Made by a program: the position numbers and the translations under genes
Source: Pelecanus crispus
Lineage: Eukaryota > Chordata > Aves > Pelecaniformes > Pelecanidae
Length of the DNA: 64,000 nt
Assembly (NCBI RefSeq): GCF_030463565.1
Contig: NC_134651.1
Coordinates: 14,520,734-14,584,733, forward strand
Direction: 5' to 3'
Notes under the pieces: generated by a model
Seen by the model: the letters and a program-made list of their open reading frames with translations, nothing else
What the model was told of the DNA's origin: nothing
The model's database searches: none
Part shown: positions 1 to 16,582 of the stretch, in pieces
Layout of the letters: each line of letters opens with the position of its first letter
How positions within the stretch are numbered: the stretch's first letter is position 1

Positions 1-80
1 CTCCCCCATCCCACGGGGGCAGGGGGAGTGAGCGAGCGGCTGCGTGGTGCTTAGCTGCTGGCTGGGGCTAAACCACGACA
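1..80 (+). mobile_element. 3' end of an avian ERV LTR, cut by the window edge
   Basis: These 80 bases are the reverse complement of the first ~80 bases of the LTR at 15994-16577, apart from a few substitutions. They end at the LTR terminus ACCACGACA, so the sense 3' end of the LTR is at 80 on the plus strand. The next bases (ggtaggtactggg) show no obvious tRNA primer-binding site, so this is more likely a solo or 3' LTR than a 5' LTR of a provirus. The rest of the element lies outside the window. The match to the second copy is seen directly; the ERV assignment rests on knowledge of the bird LTR family. Confidence 0.85.
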
Positions 81-2169
81 GGTAGGTACTGGGCTTTCCC
101 TCCAGGAGGGCAGCTGAGAAAGGCTGTGGCTCAGTGCCTAAACTATGGCCTGGGTGTTTGGTGGCTTGGTTAGTTCAGCAACCTGCTAGCTTAACATGTT
201 GGTCTTGAGTCTCTGTTTCTTTGAATGTACATCTCTCCAGTGAGTAAGCACTCCCCTGCCCTCCTTAATTTGGGATGCTAATTTGTGAGAGCTGAAACAT
301 AGGCAATGGATTGTATCAGATGGGGCGTGGGGTATGTTCCCAACCTGATCATGTATTAGTGACCTTGCCCCAGTGTTGTGAGGCTGGGGACTCTGAGGAG
401 AGCTGGAGTCACTCCGACATGACTGGGACACCCAGATAAATTTTGTTGGTGCTTGCTGTTGGCATGCAGGCACCGGTGCCCTCTGTGTCCCTACAGCATG
501 GAGGGGCTGCTCCTAAGTGCAGCATTAGGCAGCAGAGCCATGGCAAGAGGCTCTTTATTTCAAGGTTTCAGCTTTTCAAAACACATGCTTGAAATTCTTT
601 CCTTCATGCTGATCCTGGGAGTCTTCCATAACCTTGAAATTTGGCTCTCTCCTTAGCTCCCCGCCCTTGCTCATACAGAGCTGCTCACTGAGCCCTTCCG
701 CACACCGGCACTGGCACGTGCTGCAGGGCTGGAGGTGCCCGAGTCAGCAGCCGCTTCACCGGGAGTGTTATGGCCAGCGCAGGCACGCCCTGTCTCCCGC
801 AGCCACAGCATCTTCGCAGTGTGTAGCCGCCGGCCGGCTGAGGCATTGGCCGTGATAGCAAAGAAGCCTCAAAGATTAAGGTAGTATTTGGTGTTTCACG
901 TATGCCTATAATTTGTGAATGACACAAACAGTCCTGCCTGGCTTGTAACAGCAAGGCTTTAAGCTGTTTCCCCTTGTGTTACAAGCTGTTCTGACCCATT
1001 ACCCCCCTCCAGGCCCTTGGGCATTTGCTTATTCATTTTGCTTTTCACCTCTCACAGGAGCGATAACCATGGCCTGAGCAGCAAAAACTTCCCGGGTGCC
1101 TCAGCCAGGGTCGTGCCTGTTTTTGTAACAGCAACTGTGGTACCTCTACGATTTGCTGCTCCTGCCCACAGGCCCTGGGTGCCGAAAGAGGTCAGGCTGA
1201 AGTTAACGTGTGTGGGCAGAGAAAGGGCATCTGCCAGTATAGCCCTGTTCCAGTACCACCCATGGGAGTGTGTGAGGTTCACCACTGACCCCCAAACTAC
1301 AAAGAGAGAGAGTGCCAGAGAGAGACTTGCAAATCCTCACTAATGCCCTGGTTGCTGCAGGTGGGCTCAGCGCTGAGCATCCCTCACCCCACCGCCCTCT
1401 TCCTTGCCATTCCCTATCTGTGACTTTGTTACCTCTGAAGTGCTTCTCCAGCATCTGCAGCCCCAGCATTCGCGAGGCATGTACCCCCCCCCCCCCCCAA
1501 CCCGTACCCAGGTTGCTGCAACATCTCAGGGGTTCTCATCCCGTAACGGGCTTGGTGGCAATAAGGCTGCGGATTAGAGGGGTTTGTGGTCTCAGCTTTG
1601 AACATGTGTAAAATGCGATGTGTGTGGAGCCCTAACACATCAGGAGAGCCCGCCTGGCTGCTAGAAGGAAACAGCAGCATCTCCTTGCCCTGGCACAGCT
1701 GGACATGCACAGCCACCCACCTTCCCCTGCAGCTGCCCCCTCCTCTGCACACCCCACCTACTCCCTCCCCACACACCTCTTCCCGTCGCTGGAATCCCTG
1801 CCACCCCCTCACATGGCACATGCCTCGTTTCCATCTGACAGCAAGGATTTCAGCAGTGTTTCTTGCTCCATTTCACATTTTAAAGCAAGCAGCCATCCCT
1901 CCTTCCCTTTGTCTTCTAACTCTTCCCTAATAAATATGATCACTTCATCCTGTGAGACCTGAAAACCCATTTCAAAAATTCCCCTGGCAACTAATACAGT
2001 AAAACAAGCCTATGAATATAAATAATTATAATAAAAAGGCATAAAATGCCAGACTTGGGTCAAACATACTTGCACAGTGCCACTAGCAACAAATAACTAC
2101 ACAGTGTTTGAATGTAGATCGAAAAAGCTGAATACAGAATAGCTAGTTTGTTGCCCATAACTGTCAGGC
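81..2169. other. Non-coding flank downstream of FGF12 (or distal 3' UTR)
   Basis: No exon or recognisable repeat was found here. The stretch has a run of 15 C at 1484-1498 and pyrimidine-rich sequence around 1700-1800. Minus-strand AATAAA signals occur further along, for example at 554-559, so a longer FGF12 3' UTR isoform could extend into this block. Open frames on both strands overlap one another, have no family resemblance, and look like chance. Confidence 0.5.
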
Positions 2170-2784
2170 TCCTAATTCAGACAGGCCATATTTTATTGAT
2201 AGCAGAGCAAACACAGTCATAATCCATCCCTACCTTTCCTGCTTTGTGAAAAATCCCATCCATCCCCAGGGAAGCAGGGATGGAAAAAACACTGGTGTAA
2301 ACATGAGGTGAAAGTATAAGACAAAAAGCACAGTCCCAGGCTGTTTCCCACGTGTTTCTCGCACATCATATGGTTAAGTTCAATTTTCCAAAAGCTTTGT
2401 TTTATTTTTAAAGGTAACATCTTTATTATTATTATTATATTTATTATTTGTTATCATTATTATTATGCAGAGATGAGATTTTTTTTTCCCCCTTTGATCA
2501 CAAAGCAAACAGTTTGCTTTTGAAAATGTTAATGGAGTCCTGATTTAAAACATTTTTTTCTTCATTTTTTTTTGTTGTTTTTGTTGTTTAAAACGTTGCA
2601 ACAGGCAGGATCTGGGGTTCGATTTCCTCGTCCTACACAAAGAAAGATTCTGGAGTTCGGACTCCTAGCCACTACCGGTAGGTCCTGCCTTGCTCAGTTG
2701 TCGTCGTCTCAGTGTGGTTTCGCCAGGTGGGGTGGGTAGGTGGGTGGGAGGGGAGGAGTTGGAAGAAGGGAGGGTATTTGTCAG
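2170..2784 (-). other. FGF12: FGF12 3' untranslated region (proximal part)
   Basis: This is the sequence directly after the FGF12 stop codon on the minus strand. It opens with a C-rich tract (2729-2753 is G-rich on the plus strand), passes through A-rich and TAATAA-rich sequence around 2415-2465, and reaches a canonical AATAAA at 2192-2197 followed by a GT-containing stretch. The left boundary is an estimate set about 20 bases past that signal. Other minus-strand AATAAA hexamers at 2401-2406 and nearby could end shorter transcripts, and longer ones are possible. The extent is inferred, not observed from RNA. Confidence 0.55.
2192..2197 (-). promoter_or_regulatory. Candidate FGF12 poly(A) signal AATAAA
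   Basis: Plus-strand TTTATT reads AATAAA on the gene strand, 588 bases after the stop codon. The following minus-strand sequence contains ggcctgtctg, a plausible GU-rich downstream element. It is the best-formed signal in the proximal 3' UTR, but competing hexamers exist at 2401-2406 and in the AT-rich tract at 2420-2450. Confidence 0.4.
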
Positions 2785-2925
<141 letters not shown>

Positions 2926-2936
2926 TTAACAGCCCT

Positions 2937-2944
2937 GACGTCAC
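2937..2944. promoter_or_regulatory. Full palindromic CRE motif TGACGTCA near exon 5
   Basis: The 8-bp palindrome TGACGTCA, the consensus CREB/ATF site, lies 34 bp from the 5' edge of FGF12 exon 5, inside intron 4. Only the motif is seen. Its position near a splice acceptor rather than a promoter makes regulatory use doubtful. Confidence 0.25.
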
Positions 2945-3009
2945 AGACATTAGTGACCATAATTAATTATTTCTTTGTATGCGAGGTTGAAATTCCAGCA
3001 TCGATACAA

Positions 3010-3025
3010 ACACACACACACACAC
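3010..3025. repeat. (CA)n microsatellite
   Basis: Eight uninterrupted CA dinucleotides just inside FGF12 intron 4; it is a short, probably polymorphic, simple repeat. Confidence 0.9.
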
Positions 3026-6000
3026 TTACAGAAACCTCAGTGACACAGCAGTGGATCCTGTTCCCAAGCAGGATCTGTTACCTGCCCTCGCTGCCAGCCA
3101 GGTCGTCCTTCTGTCTCTGGATCCTTCCATAGGCACAGATAGAAACAGGGGTCTTCTCCTTTCTCACAGAGAAGTCTTTCTAGGTTTTCTGTGCTTTACT
3201 GTTTTTTCATGTTATATTCATATATATATAAAATAAACATTCCAGTTCATAGCACCATGTATTGTCTCGAGATGCTGATTATCATCTAACAACAGGCCCA
3301 AGAACTCCCTGGTCCGTTCCAACAAGAAGCCCTTTAGAGTCCTGAATCAAAACTATGCTTGCGTCTGTGCCATCCAAGCCTTCTGGGTGTTAAGCTCTGG
3401 ATCTGGAAGTGGTGACTCAAGCCCATTTGCCTCCTTTGGCCAAGAGCTGAGGTCTGCTCTCAGCACTTCTTATTTTTTTCCCCTCTAAATCAAGACAGCC
3501 AACCAAGGCCAAGGCCATGAGCAGACACATGGGGATAAGTTCAGTGACAACAAGCCAGGAGCCATCTCAGCTTTGCATGGTCACCTGGCGGCACCTGAGA
3601 ACAGGGTGGATGGAGAGCACCTTCTCTCCAGACCCTGGCTAAGCAATGTGTGTCCTATAAAAAATGTACTTGCTGGAGCCCCGACAGCCTGAGAAGGCAA
3701 CGTCTGCCCAAGGCATAGCACATCCCTATGTCCTGTGCAGCATAAAGCATTTATCCAACTCACCACGTGGACTAAGTCCTCACGACTGTCCTCATGCTGT
3801 GTGAGGTGTGCCAGAGCAGGGGTACACGCTGAGCGGCTCAGCATCTCACACCAAAGGGAGCATCTCCGATGAGCTCATCACAGATGTGGTGGGGTGTAGA
3901 TGTGATTGAAATACTGAGGCATCTCAAGGGCAGTCACATTGGACTTCAGAACTTGAGGTGCATCCAGACTGCAAACGTCATGCCTGGATCTTTGCAAAAA
4001 TTACGATAGAAATTTGTGGACTGCTTCATTTTGTAAAGCTGTCACGTCACAAGCAATGGCACAGAGCTTAAACACAGGGGAGAGAGCGCATCAGGTTTTG
4101 GTTCCGGGTAATCAACAAGAACAAAATTTCAAAAATTATCTGAAGAAATGAAAAAAATACCCCATGTATAAAAAGGCGATGTAAGTGCTTATATTTATAA
4201 CCTGCCCTGATTTGCAAATAAATCCTGGCAATTAGAGGCAGACTGCAAATGACATTATTGCTCTGCATTTTACTCCTAGCTAGATAAACAGTTATAGCAG
4301 TGTGCAACAATACAGGACAGAGATAAAGCGCAGTCAACTGTGTATTAATAGGAGGGATATTGCATTGAATATATGAGCAGTGAAAAAATATTACTTTTCC
4401 CATAGAGCATTTTTCATTCAAGGCTTCCAAAGCAGTTTAAACACACACACTAGCTGGCCTCCCAGCGTGGCTGCAAGGCAAGTACTGCTCTGCAAACTGT
4501 TACTGTTATTGGAGCCGTTTTTTGACGAAAATGAGAAAAACCAGAAAATGAATGACTTGTCCCATGGGTCTGGGCCAGGATGAACAATGCCAGGACCGCT
4601 CATCAGCTGCCCAGACAGTCAGTGCTGTCTGCATGCTGCAGGGAAAGCGTGTAGCACGGTGGCAAGAGAAGGAAAAGGGATCTCACATCCCCTTTCAGCT
4701 GCTGAGCTACCCCTCATACCTTGGTGAGCGTCACTCAACAACCTGGTGATGGTGAATTTGCCTGTTGTGGCGAAGTACCTAACAAAATCTTAAAGAACAG
4801 TATAAAAAGGTTAACAACTGAGGAAAACCTTGTGATTTCTTAGCCTGAGTTGCAGAGCCTTTTGATGACACCGAGGACGCACATCGTTTCTGTGACTGAC
4901 CTTATTCTCTGACGTGATGTTTGCCCAGCAGAGCTGGGTATTTGTGCTTGCATTGCCCCAGTGCCCCTGACATCCCATACACCAAGTTCTGCCTCAAGTA
5001 CAGTGTTGTCTTCACCCTGACCTCTCTGGTCCCAAGCTGGAGCTGGAGGGACCTCTGTGAGCTCTTCCCCCAGGCAGCTGCATGTACTAAGCTCATCTTA
5101 CCTGCATCCACCCCCAATACCCCACTGGGCTGAGCCTGAGCAAAGCCCACAGCAGCAGCAGCACGGCACGTTGCCTTTCTTCAGCTCCCCGCTTTTCACC
5201 ATGGCCTTTGGGGAAAAAGGTTGAGCTGCTAACAAGGCCCACAGAGTAATGAATATAAATTAGGCCACAGAAGTAAACAACATTTGCAGCTAAAAATTAA
5301 GGAAACCCTGTACCTAGTAAGCAAATAGGGCAGGAATTATAAGTTTATCTTCCAGTCTAGTGCATGATACAAATACTGACATAGGGCATGGCTGGAGGCT
5401 GCTCACATTGTGCCTTTCAGATAGAGCTGTCAAAGCCTCTGTACCAGACAGGCTTAGCACAGAGACCATGCCAGAAAATCTGTAGCAGCATAGGACAAGT
5501 GTATTTTCAGTATTTAGATACACCTACAATATCAGTGTACACTGTATTTATGTGGCATCACGCATAAGATAGTGCCTGGATATTCTCCTACACAAAAGGC
5601 TTGTGCACATGTGCTGAGCTACGGCCATCGCTCAGCGGTGGCTGCAAACCCATGGGCACCATGACACGCAGGTGTGTGTGCACACAGACACATGGGTGTA
5701 TATGCACACAGCCGCACAGTGGGGGGTTTTAAGGACAGCGTGACATGTTGTGCAACACAAGCTCTTGGATTGCAGTTTGTTACTTCTTGTACCAAGGAAG
5801 CTTGAGTGTGACTCACGCATGGAGATGTTAGTCATGGACCAGGGATGGGGGGTGCTTGCAAATGAACTGTTGTGAGTGCCCAGATCTTCTCGGCTTTAGA
5901 CTAAATCTTTGTGGTTCAGGACCAGCACTCACTGACGGGTCTGTTTGGGGTCCCTGAGTGTGCCTGTGCATGTGGAGACACACTGTCCCTGTCACCTGCA

Positions 6001-9000
6001 TCAAGGTAAACTAGCAGCAGTGTGACAGTCGGCACGCCCAGACGCTTGGGAGGTCTGCTGGTGCACAAAGCACAAGGCAACTTTGGAAGGATGAGCAATT
6101 TGGCTAGAAGAAGAGTCTCCTCCCTGCTTTCCTTGCTTCTCTCACCCACCCACACCCACACTACCAATACAGCCCTTAATGTCTGGAAACCAAGCTAATG
6201 CTTTGGAGCTTCAATCAGATAATCAGCTCCTATGTCCCAGATTCTAATCAACACATCCATATTCATGCATTAATTGGAAAGTACCGTTAGCCTGATCTGC
6301 TGAAGAGCCATAGGCATAAATGGAAGGGGGTGAGCAGCAGTGGATCTGTGCCAACGTCTGGTTCTTGCGGCTTTCGACTCCCTGCTCCCCTGCTAACCAG
6401 CAGTGCCGGCCATTCGCACGCACAAAGACACAATTTTGCACAAAGAAACAACTCACAAATTAGGCAGGAAGGAGACTGGAGCTACGAGCAAGAGGGAAGG
6501 AGGCGGCAGGAGCATCCTTCCCAAAGGCAAAGGCATGGAGGTGGCTGCCTGTCACCCAGGAACAGCTCCATCTCCCGCCTATGCGCTGGCACAGGATCCC
6601 AGCCTCATTTCTGCTTCCCAGGCATGGCACTAGCACACCACCCACACAGTGAAACCGAAATCACCCTGTGCGGCTTCCCTGGGCATCGGGGACTGCCTGA
6701 GTTTGGGAAGCACACACCATTTTGTGTCCTGATCCTAGCATTTCTCACTTGGCATCACTGCAAGTTGAGGAGGTTCAGCGGATGCAACAAACTCCATTTC
6801 CTTTCTCTAGAATACAGGGAAAAGCTTATTAAAGGACGTTAGATATACCCCATCCATCAAGCTTCTCTCCTAGCTTTCCCTGCCCCAGACCCTTGCGAGT
6901 TAGGAGGAATGAAATTTTTCCCACGTTGCTGTTTAGCAGGTAGGCAGGTCATTAGCCCAACAGGAACGCAACGCGCCCCGACAGCAGCCTGGACCGGTGT
7001 CTGGGCAGGGCTGGGCACACATCCTCTGGCAGGCAGCCCCGGAGACGGGCTCCTTCCCTCGACGGATGCCACAGCTCGGGGTGTTGGTATCTGCAATAGT
7101 GGCTGCATTAGCTAATGCTTCGGTGGAGAGAATTAATTGTTTGAGCAGCAGCTAGGGGCAGGAGGGAGCAAGTGATTATGCACCCTCATTTTCTGCCTCT
7201 AATTACTGTGTTCTAAACCCGGTCCCAGCTGATGCATTTCAGAGGCATTTGAGCTCGTATCTATCTGGCAGCTAAATGTGCAGGATGCTGCCAGATGGAA
7301 TCACAGTTTGTTCAGGTAAGAAACGCAGCACAGGATGGCAAAAAGCCAAGCAAAAGCATGGTTAAAATACATTGTATTTGCCATCTAATAAGATGATTGG
7401 GAATTTGATAGATGAACAAGTGAGTTAATGTGGGATTGAAAACATACCAGAGCCTGCCCACTTGAAAGACAGACCCAAACGAGGAGCTGTGTTAACAGAC
7501 TGACAAAGAGTGTGGGGTTTGTCTTTTTTTTTTTTTTAAAGAGCACTTTTTAGGATGTTTTGTGGATTAAGGTGATCCCTTTGAAGCATTTTCACTGGGC
7601 CTACCACATCTTCCTACTCAACAGTGTCTTGCACTTCTTTGCAACATCTGAGGACTTCACTTTTAACAAAACTGGAATGTTGCATCCCTGGGAAAACACA
7701 GTGGGAAAGATCTGGCTGCTGTTCCCTGCACACGGATATTCATCAGTGGTAATAAATGGATCAGACTAGTCATTAACAGGTCACCTTCATATCTGATATG
7801 CGTTCATGTCATGAGGGCTGCAGCACCACGAGTTTGGAGTTAGGGGCAGCTCTGCTGACTCAGAGGTAGAGTTGTCTTCTGCTTTCTGTGGCCGGATTTG
7901 CCACCCCAAATGCATTCTAGCTTGGGCCAGCTGAGAGATGAAATCTAGCTCTTCTGGGAAAGCAAACTGGAAACGATGTCTTCAAGGAGAAGGAAATACA
8001 AATAACAGAGTGCATGCACAATAAGCATCTGATAAAATTCTCACTTAAGTGACTGGAAAAGTCTCCCATTGTTTGAGATGGGTTTGGATATTTAAAAGAA
8101 CAAGAGGCACTGTGGACAGTAGTGTTTCTCCAGCACTAATCACTACAGACACTTAAAGAGACTGAAATTGCTTTAAAAGATTGCTTGGTGTCCAAGTGAC
8201 AATTATACTCAAGCTAGTTTCTTGAGCAGTCTGGTTCAATCTATATGTCTGCACTTTAAGGGCTCATTTAGCTTGAATCATCACTGATCAGAAATAAAAA
8301 TATCAAAAGAAATGTGTTGCGTATGTGTCTTTTTAACCAAAACTGGCACCACACAGTACATTAACTGCTGCCTGCCAGGCTGTTTGCCTTGGCTTTGCCT
8401 GTGCACAGATGGGAGAGGAACTTAACGTTTCCCCTGTTATTACTTAGTAAGTTTTTTGTGCTTTCATATTGATTAAGCTTAATGCTATTTCCAAAAACAA
8501 ACATGTCCTACCTACACTAAACCAAAAAAACCCCTCCTACCAATCAAAACCCAAAACTTTTCCAGTTCGTATCTAGTGACTTTTGCAAAGAACACCTCCA
8601 GCATCCTGACAATCTACAGGAGTCAAAACACTCTGTAGGATTAGCACAGCATAACGCTGTAGCTGCTAAAAGCCACAGATAACACACATACATACACAGA
8701 TACCACTGTATATATACGCACATGTACACATATGTGGTCCTTAGAAATTATCTGGGAGGATATTTCATATTTATTTAGTAGTTTACTGCCCATTTGCAAC
8801 TTCGAGGAGAAAACTTCTGAATTCAGAAAGCAGTATGAAGCAACGGGAGCCAAATGAGCTCCCGGAGCAATCTGGGCTTTTTTGTGTTGCCTTTCCCTGC
8901 GAATGCTCTCTTCACTAAGCTGCTGCATAACTTTTCTGCGCACAGCAAACAACTGGGAAGTTTCATCTCAGAGATAATTGCCACTGAAGTGGTGGGTGAA

Positions 9001-11347
9001 GTGATTCCTAGCAATGCACGTAACACCCCTCCTTCCCAGCGGACCAGACTCCTCCGTGCATACATTACTGTGTCAGCCATCGTGTGGCAGGGCTAATGCT
9101 GGTGGTGGTACCAGAGCAAAAGGAAACCTGGGTGCGTTACTGCAGGTGGAAGCTGCAAAGTACTGGCCTGAATAAGCAGCAAAGCCCACACACTGGAGCA
9201 TGCCACAGCATTTAGCAGAAGGGACATGCAAATATAGCAGGGGAGTGCTCTGAATACTTCCTTAGAGTCATAACAAAGAGAAAGAAGCTGTTAAAACAGG
9301 GAAGGAATTGCCCCTTTTCTGTAACATCTCTGCTTGCAAGCTCTGTTCGCAGAGACTTTGATGGATGCAGCACAGAGGAATCACATGGAGCTGAGCGCAT
9401 TTTACTCCAACCCTCCCCACAAGCCCCTGCTACCGACAATGCTGCTTAGGCTTGGGAACAGAGTCCTACGTCTGGAGTCACAGTCCCAGACAGCTGAATG
9501 CTTTGGGAAGCTGACACGTGCCTCAGCTTGGGAGACTGCCAGCTCTTTGATGCAGCAGCGCTCAGAGAGGCTTACTGCAAAGCATGTGGAGGAGGGAAGG
9601 GGTGGAGGAGCCCTTAATTTGGCTGCCAACTTCCAAAGCACTCACTCGCTCGGGAGGTTATGTGACAGCTGTGATTGAAGCAAGCGTGGGAGGATGCAGC
9701 TGCAGGAAAGGGAAGCTCTTGGGCTGGGCTGGGTTTTTCAAAATGAAAGCCAGAGCGGCATTTGCTGCAATGAGAACTCCGCTGTGGGTCAGGCACCTCT
9801 ATTAAGGCAAGGCTTTCCATGAGGAAAGCCACAGGAATGGCCTAGTTTAATGCATGCAGAAGACAGCTATTGAGCCATTCAGCAGACACCACACACGCTA
9901 CACCAAAAAAGAAGCCCGGATTCAAAGGAACCCACCAATCAGTGCCAACACCCAGCCAGGCAGCAAAGAAATACCAGAAGTAGCTGGAAACCCAGCTGTG
10001 AAAGCTAGCGCTTGCAAAAGACTCTCCTCCTAGCCGAGGCAGGAGAGGAGGAGACAGAACAGAAGCTGGTGACTGACCCCATGCCTGAAGCAGACCCTGT
10101 TCCCTAGCGAAATTCATTGAGGGCTTAGGGCACCAATCCCACTAATACCTCAGATAAACAAGAAAAGGCTCCAGGCTGCAGAAAAGCTGTAGAAAATAGG
10201 CATAGGACAAGAGGCTCCAGGCTATTCTCTGCTCTTCCAACATCTCTGTCTCCTGTGCAAAGGCCACAGATACTCTGGGAATGCTGAGTTGAATTTCTCT
10301 CATCGTGCTTTCCTTCAGTGGTCCAACAGATGATTTCAGCCTGCCTTCCTGAACTCGCCTTTCACTCACACACACACACTCCTCTGCCCCTGCGCCTTAG
10401 CTGGGAACCTGTTAAAACAGCTGCCACTGCATGGACTTAGCTGTGGCCTGTGCCACTTGTGAGTGCTACCTGTCAGGAAAGCATCAATTCATTCCTTCTC
10501 TCCATGTGTCCAGCCCTGATCCCACAGCCACCATGGGGGTAGCAAGGCTGCTGTGACCCTGAGGTGGCTGCTGGCAGATCTGAGATGGGGTCAGAAAGGC
10601 GTGCCTAGTTTGGGGATTGAAAAGTAGTGCTGTTTCCAAGCCAGAGGAAAAAAAGAGGGCTCCTTGTTTCCAAAATCACGCTAGTACCTGTTAAGTACTA
10701 GGCTCATCACACCACATCTCTCCGTTATCAGGGGCCAGCTCATAAAAAGCAAAATGCCCTGGCATGAGCCTGTGGCACACTTCAGTAGCGTATAGTCAGC
10801 AGCAGGAGGGCAAAACTTCAACTCCATGACTTTCACTCACGCTGTGATGAAGACATATGGGAGGAGAACATCTCATCTAACTTTGGACACCTATGGTAGA
10901 GGTCTCTCTACCCCCGGTGACTAACTAGTATGTCTTTAAAAAGAAGAAAAAAAAAAAAAAATTTAAGTACATCCACAGCTGTGCTGGTAGGACCCATTTC
11001 TCTCCTGTTACTATAAACAGTCTCAAAGTCTAAAATGAGGTGAGATAAATCCTATCTCGACTGGAAAACCACAGAATGAGTTGGGAAAATCATGACACAG
11101 ACCCCCACATTATGGTCACAGCTGGCTTGGATTCCTTTTGAATTGCTGGCTGCTTGAGGACTGCTTTCCTTTCCCTGTAACTTCTCATGTTGCTGGGCTT
11201 TTAAATTCATCTTTTAGCGACCCAAAGCTGAGAAACACCTTTGGGATGATGTGCAAAGTTTATTATATGGGAAGGAAAGCAGATGAAATGCTAACGGGGC
11301 AGCCCAGTGCCTTCCTGAAATGTTACAAATATTGTCCTTGCTTTCTA

Positions 11348-15993
<4,646 letters not shown>

Positions 15994-16124
15994 TGTCGTG
16001 GTTTAGCCCCAGCCAGCAGCTAAGCACCACGCAGCCGCTCGCTCACTCCCCCTGCCCCGATGGGATGGGGGAGAGAATTGGAGGAGTAAGAGTGAGAAAC
16101 ACTCCTGGGTTGAGATAAGAATAG

Positions 16125-16130
16125 TTTAAT
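16125..16130 (-). promoter_or_regulatory. LTR poly(A) hexamer ATTAAA
   Basis: Plus-strand TTTAAT reads ATTAAA in the LTR sense direction, near the 3' end of the solo LTR and downstream of its trinucleotide tract, as expected for an R/U5 poly(A) signal. It is antisense to nothing annotated but has the same orientation as FGF12, so it could in principle cause premature polyadenylation in the intron. Confidence 0.45.
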
Positions 16131-16215
16131 AATTGTAATAAAGTAAAATAGTAATGATAATAATAACAATATAATAATAATGATAACAATAATAATAATA
16201 ATAATAATAATAAAC
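16130..16215. repeat. (AAT)n / (ATT)n microsatellite inside the LTR
   Basis: This is an interrupted run of AAT-like triplets with a purer block of about eight AAT units at 16190-16215. It belongs to the LTR body; a similar AT-rich tract is known in this avian LTR family. It is expected to vary in length between individuals. Confidence 0.85.
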
Positions 16216-16328
16216 AAAGCAAGTGATGCACAATGCAATTGCTCACCACCCGCCAACCGATACCCAGACAGTTCCTGAGCAGCGATCGCTGCCCCCCGGC
16301 CAACCTCCCCCAGTTTCTATACTGAGCA

Positions 16329-16336
16329 TGACGTCA
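16329..16336. promoter_or_regulatory. CRE palindrome TGACGTCA in the LTR promoter
   Basis: TGACGTCA lies just upstream of the TATA-like box in the LTR sense (minus) direction, the usual place for a U3 enhancer site. CREB/ATF binding is inferred from the motif only. The TATA box itself reads TATAGAA rather than TATATAA, so promoter strength may be reduced. Confidence 0.5.
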
Positions 16337-16577
16337 TATGGTATGGAATAGCCCTTTGGTCAGTTTGGATCAACCGTTCTGGCTGTGCCCCCTCCCAGTT
16401 TCTTGTGCACCTGGCAGAACATGGGAAGCTGCAAAGTCCTTGACTAGTGTCAACACTACTTAGCAACAACTAAAACATCAGTGTGTTATCAGCATTATTC
16501 TCATACTAAAGCCAAAACACAGCACTGTGCCAGCTACTAGGAAGAAAATTAACTCTATCCCAGCCGAAACCAGGACA

Positions 16578-16582
16578 CATGG
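16578..16582. repeat. Target-site duplication, right copy (CATGG)
   Basis: This is an exact copy of the five bases at 15989-15993, directly after the LTR terminus CCAGGACA. Confidence 0.9.

Larger units (their letters stand above)
15994..16577 (-). mobile_element. Solo LTR of an avian endogenous retrovirus, 584 bp
   Basis: The element begins TGTCGTGGTTTAGCC and ends CCAGGACA on the plus strand, giving TG...CA termini flanked by the perfect 5-bp duplication CATGG. Its sense orientation is minus: read that way it has a TATA-like box (TATAGAA, 16321-16315), a CRE palindrome upstream of it, and an ATTAAA hexamer (16130-16125) after an AT-rich trinucleotide tract. There is no internal retroviral sequence, so it is a solo LTR left by recombination between two LTRs. 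The first ~80 bases match the fragment at 1-80. The exact duplication and clean ends suggest moderate age. Family assignment (ERVL-like) is from the duplication size and recall of bird LTRs. Confidence 0.93.

Noticed and set aside
81..400. Provirus body following the LTR at 1-80
   Set aside because: No primer-binding site or gag-like frame follows the LTR terminus.
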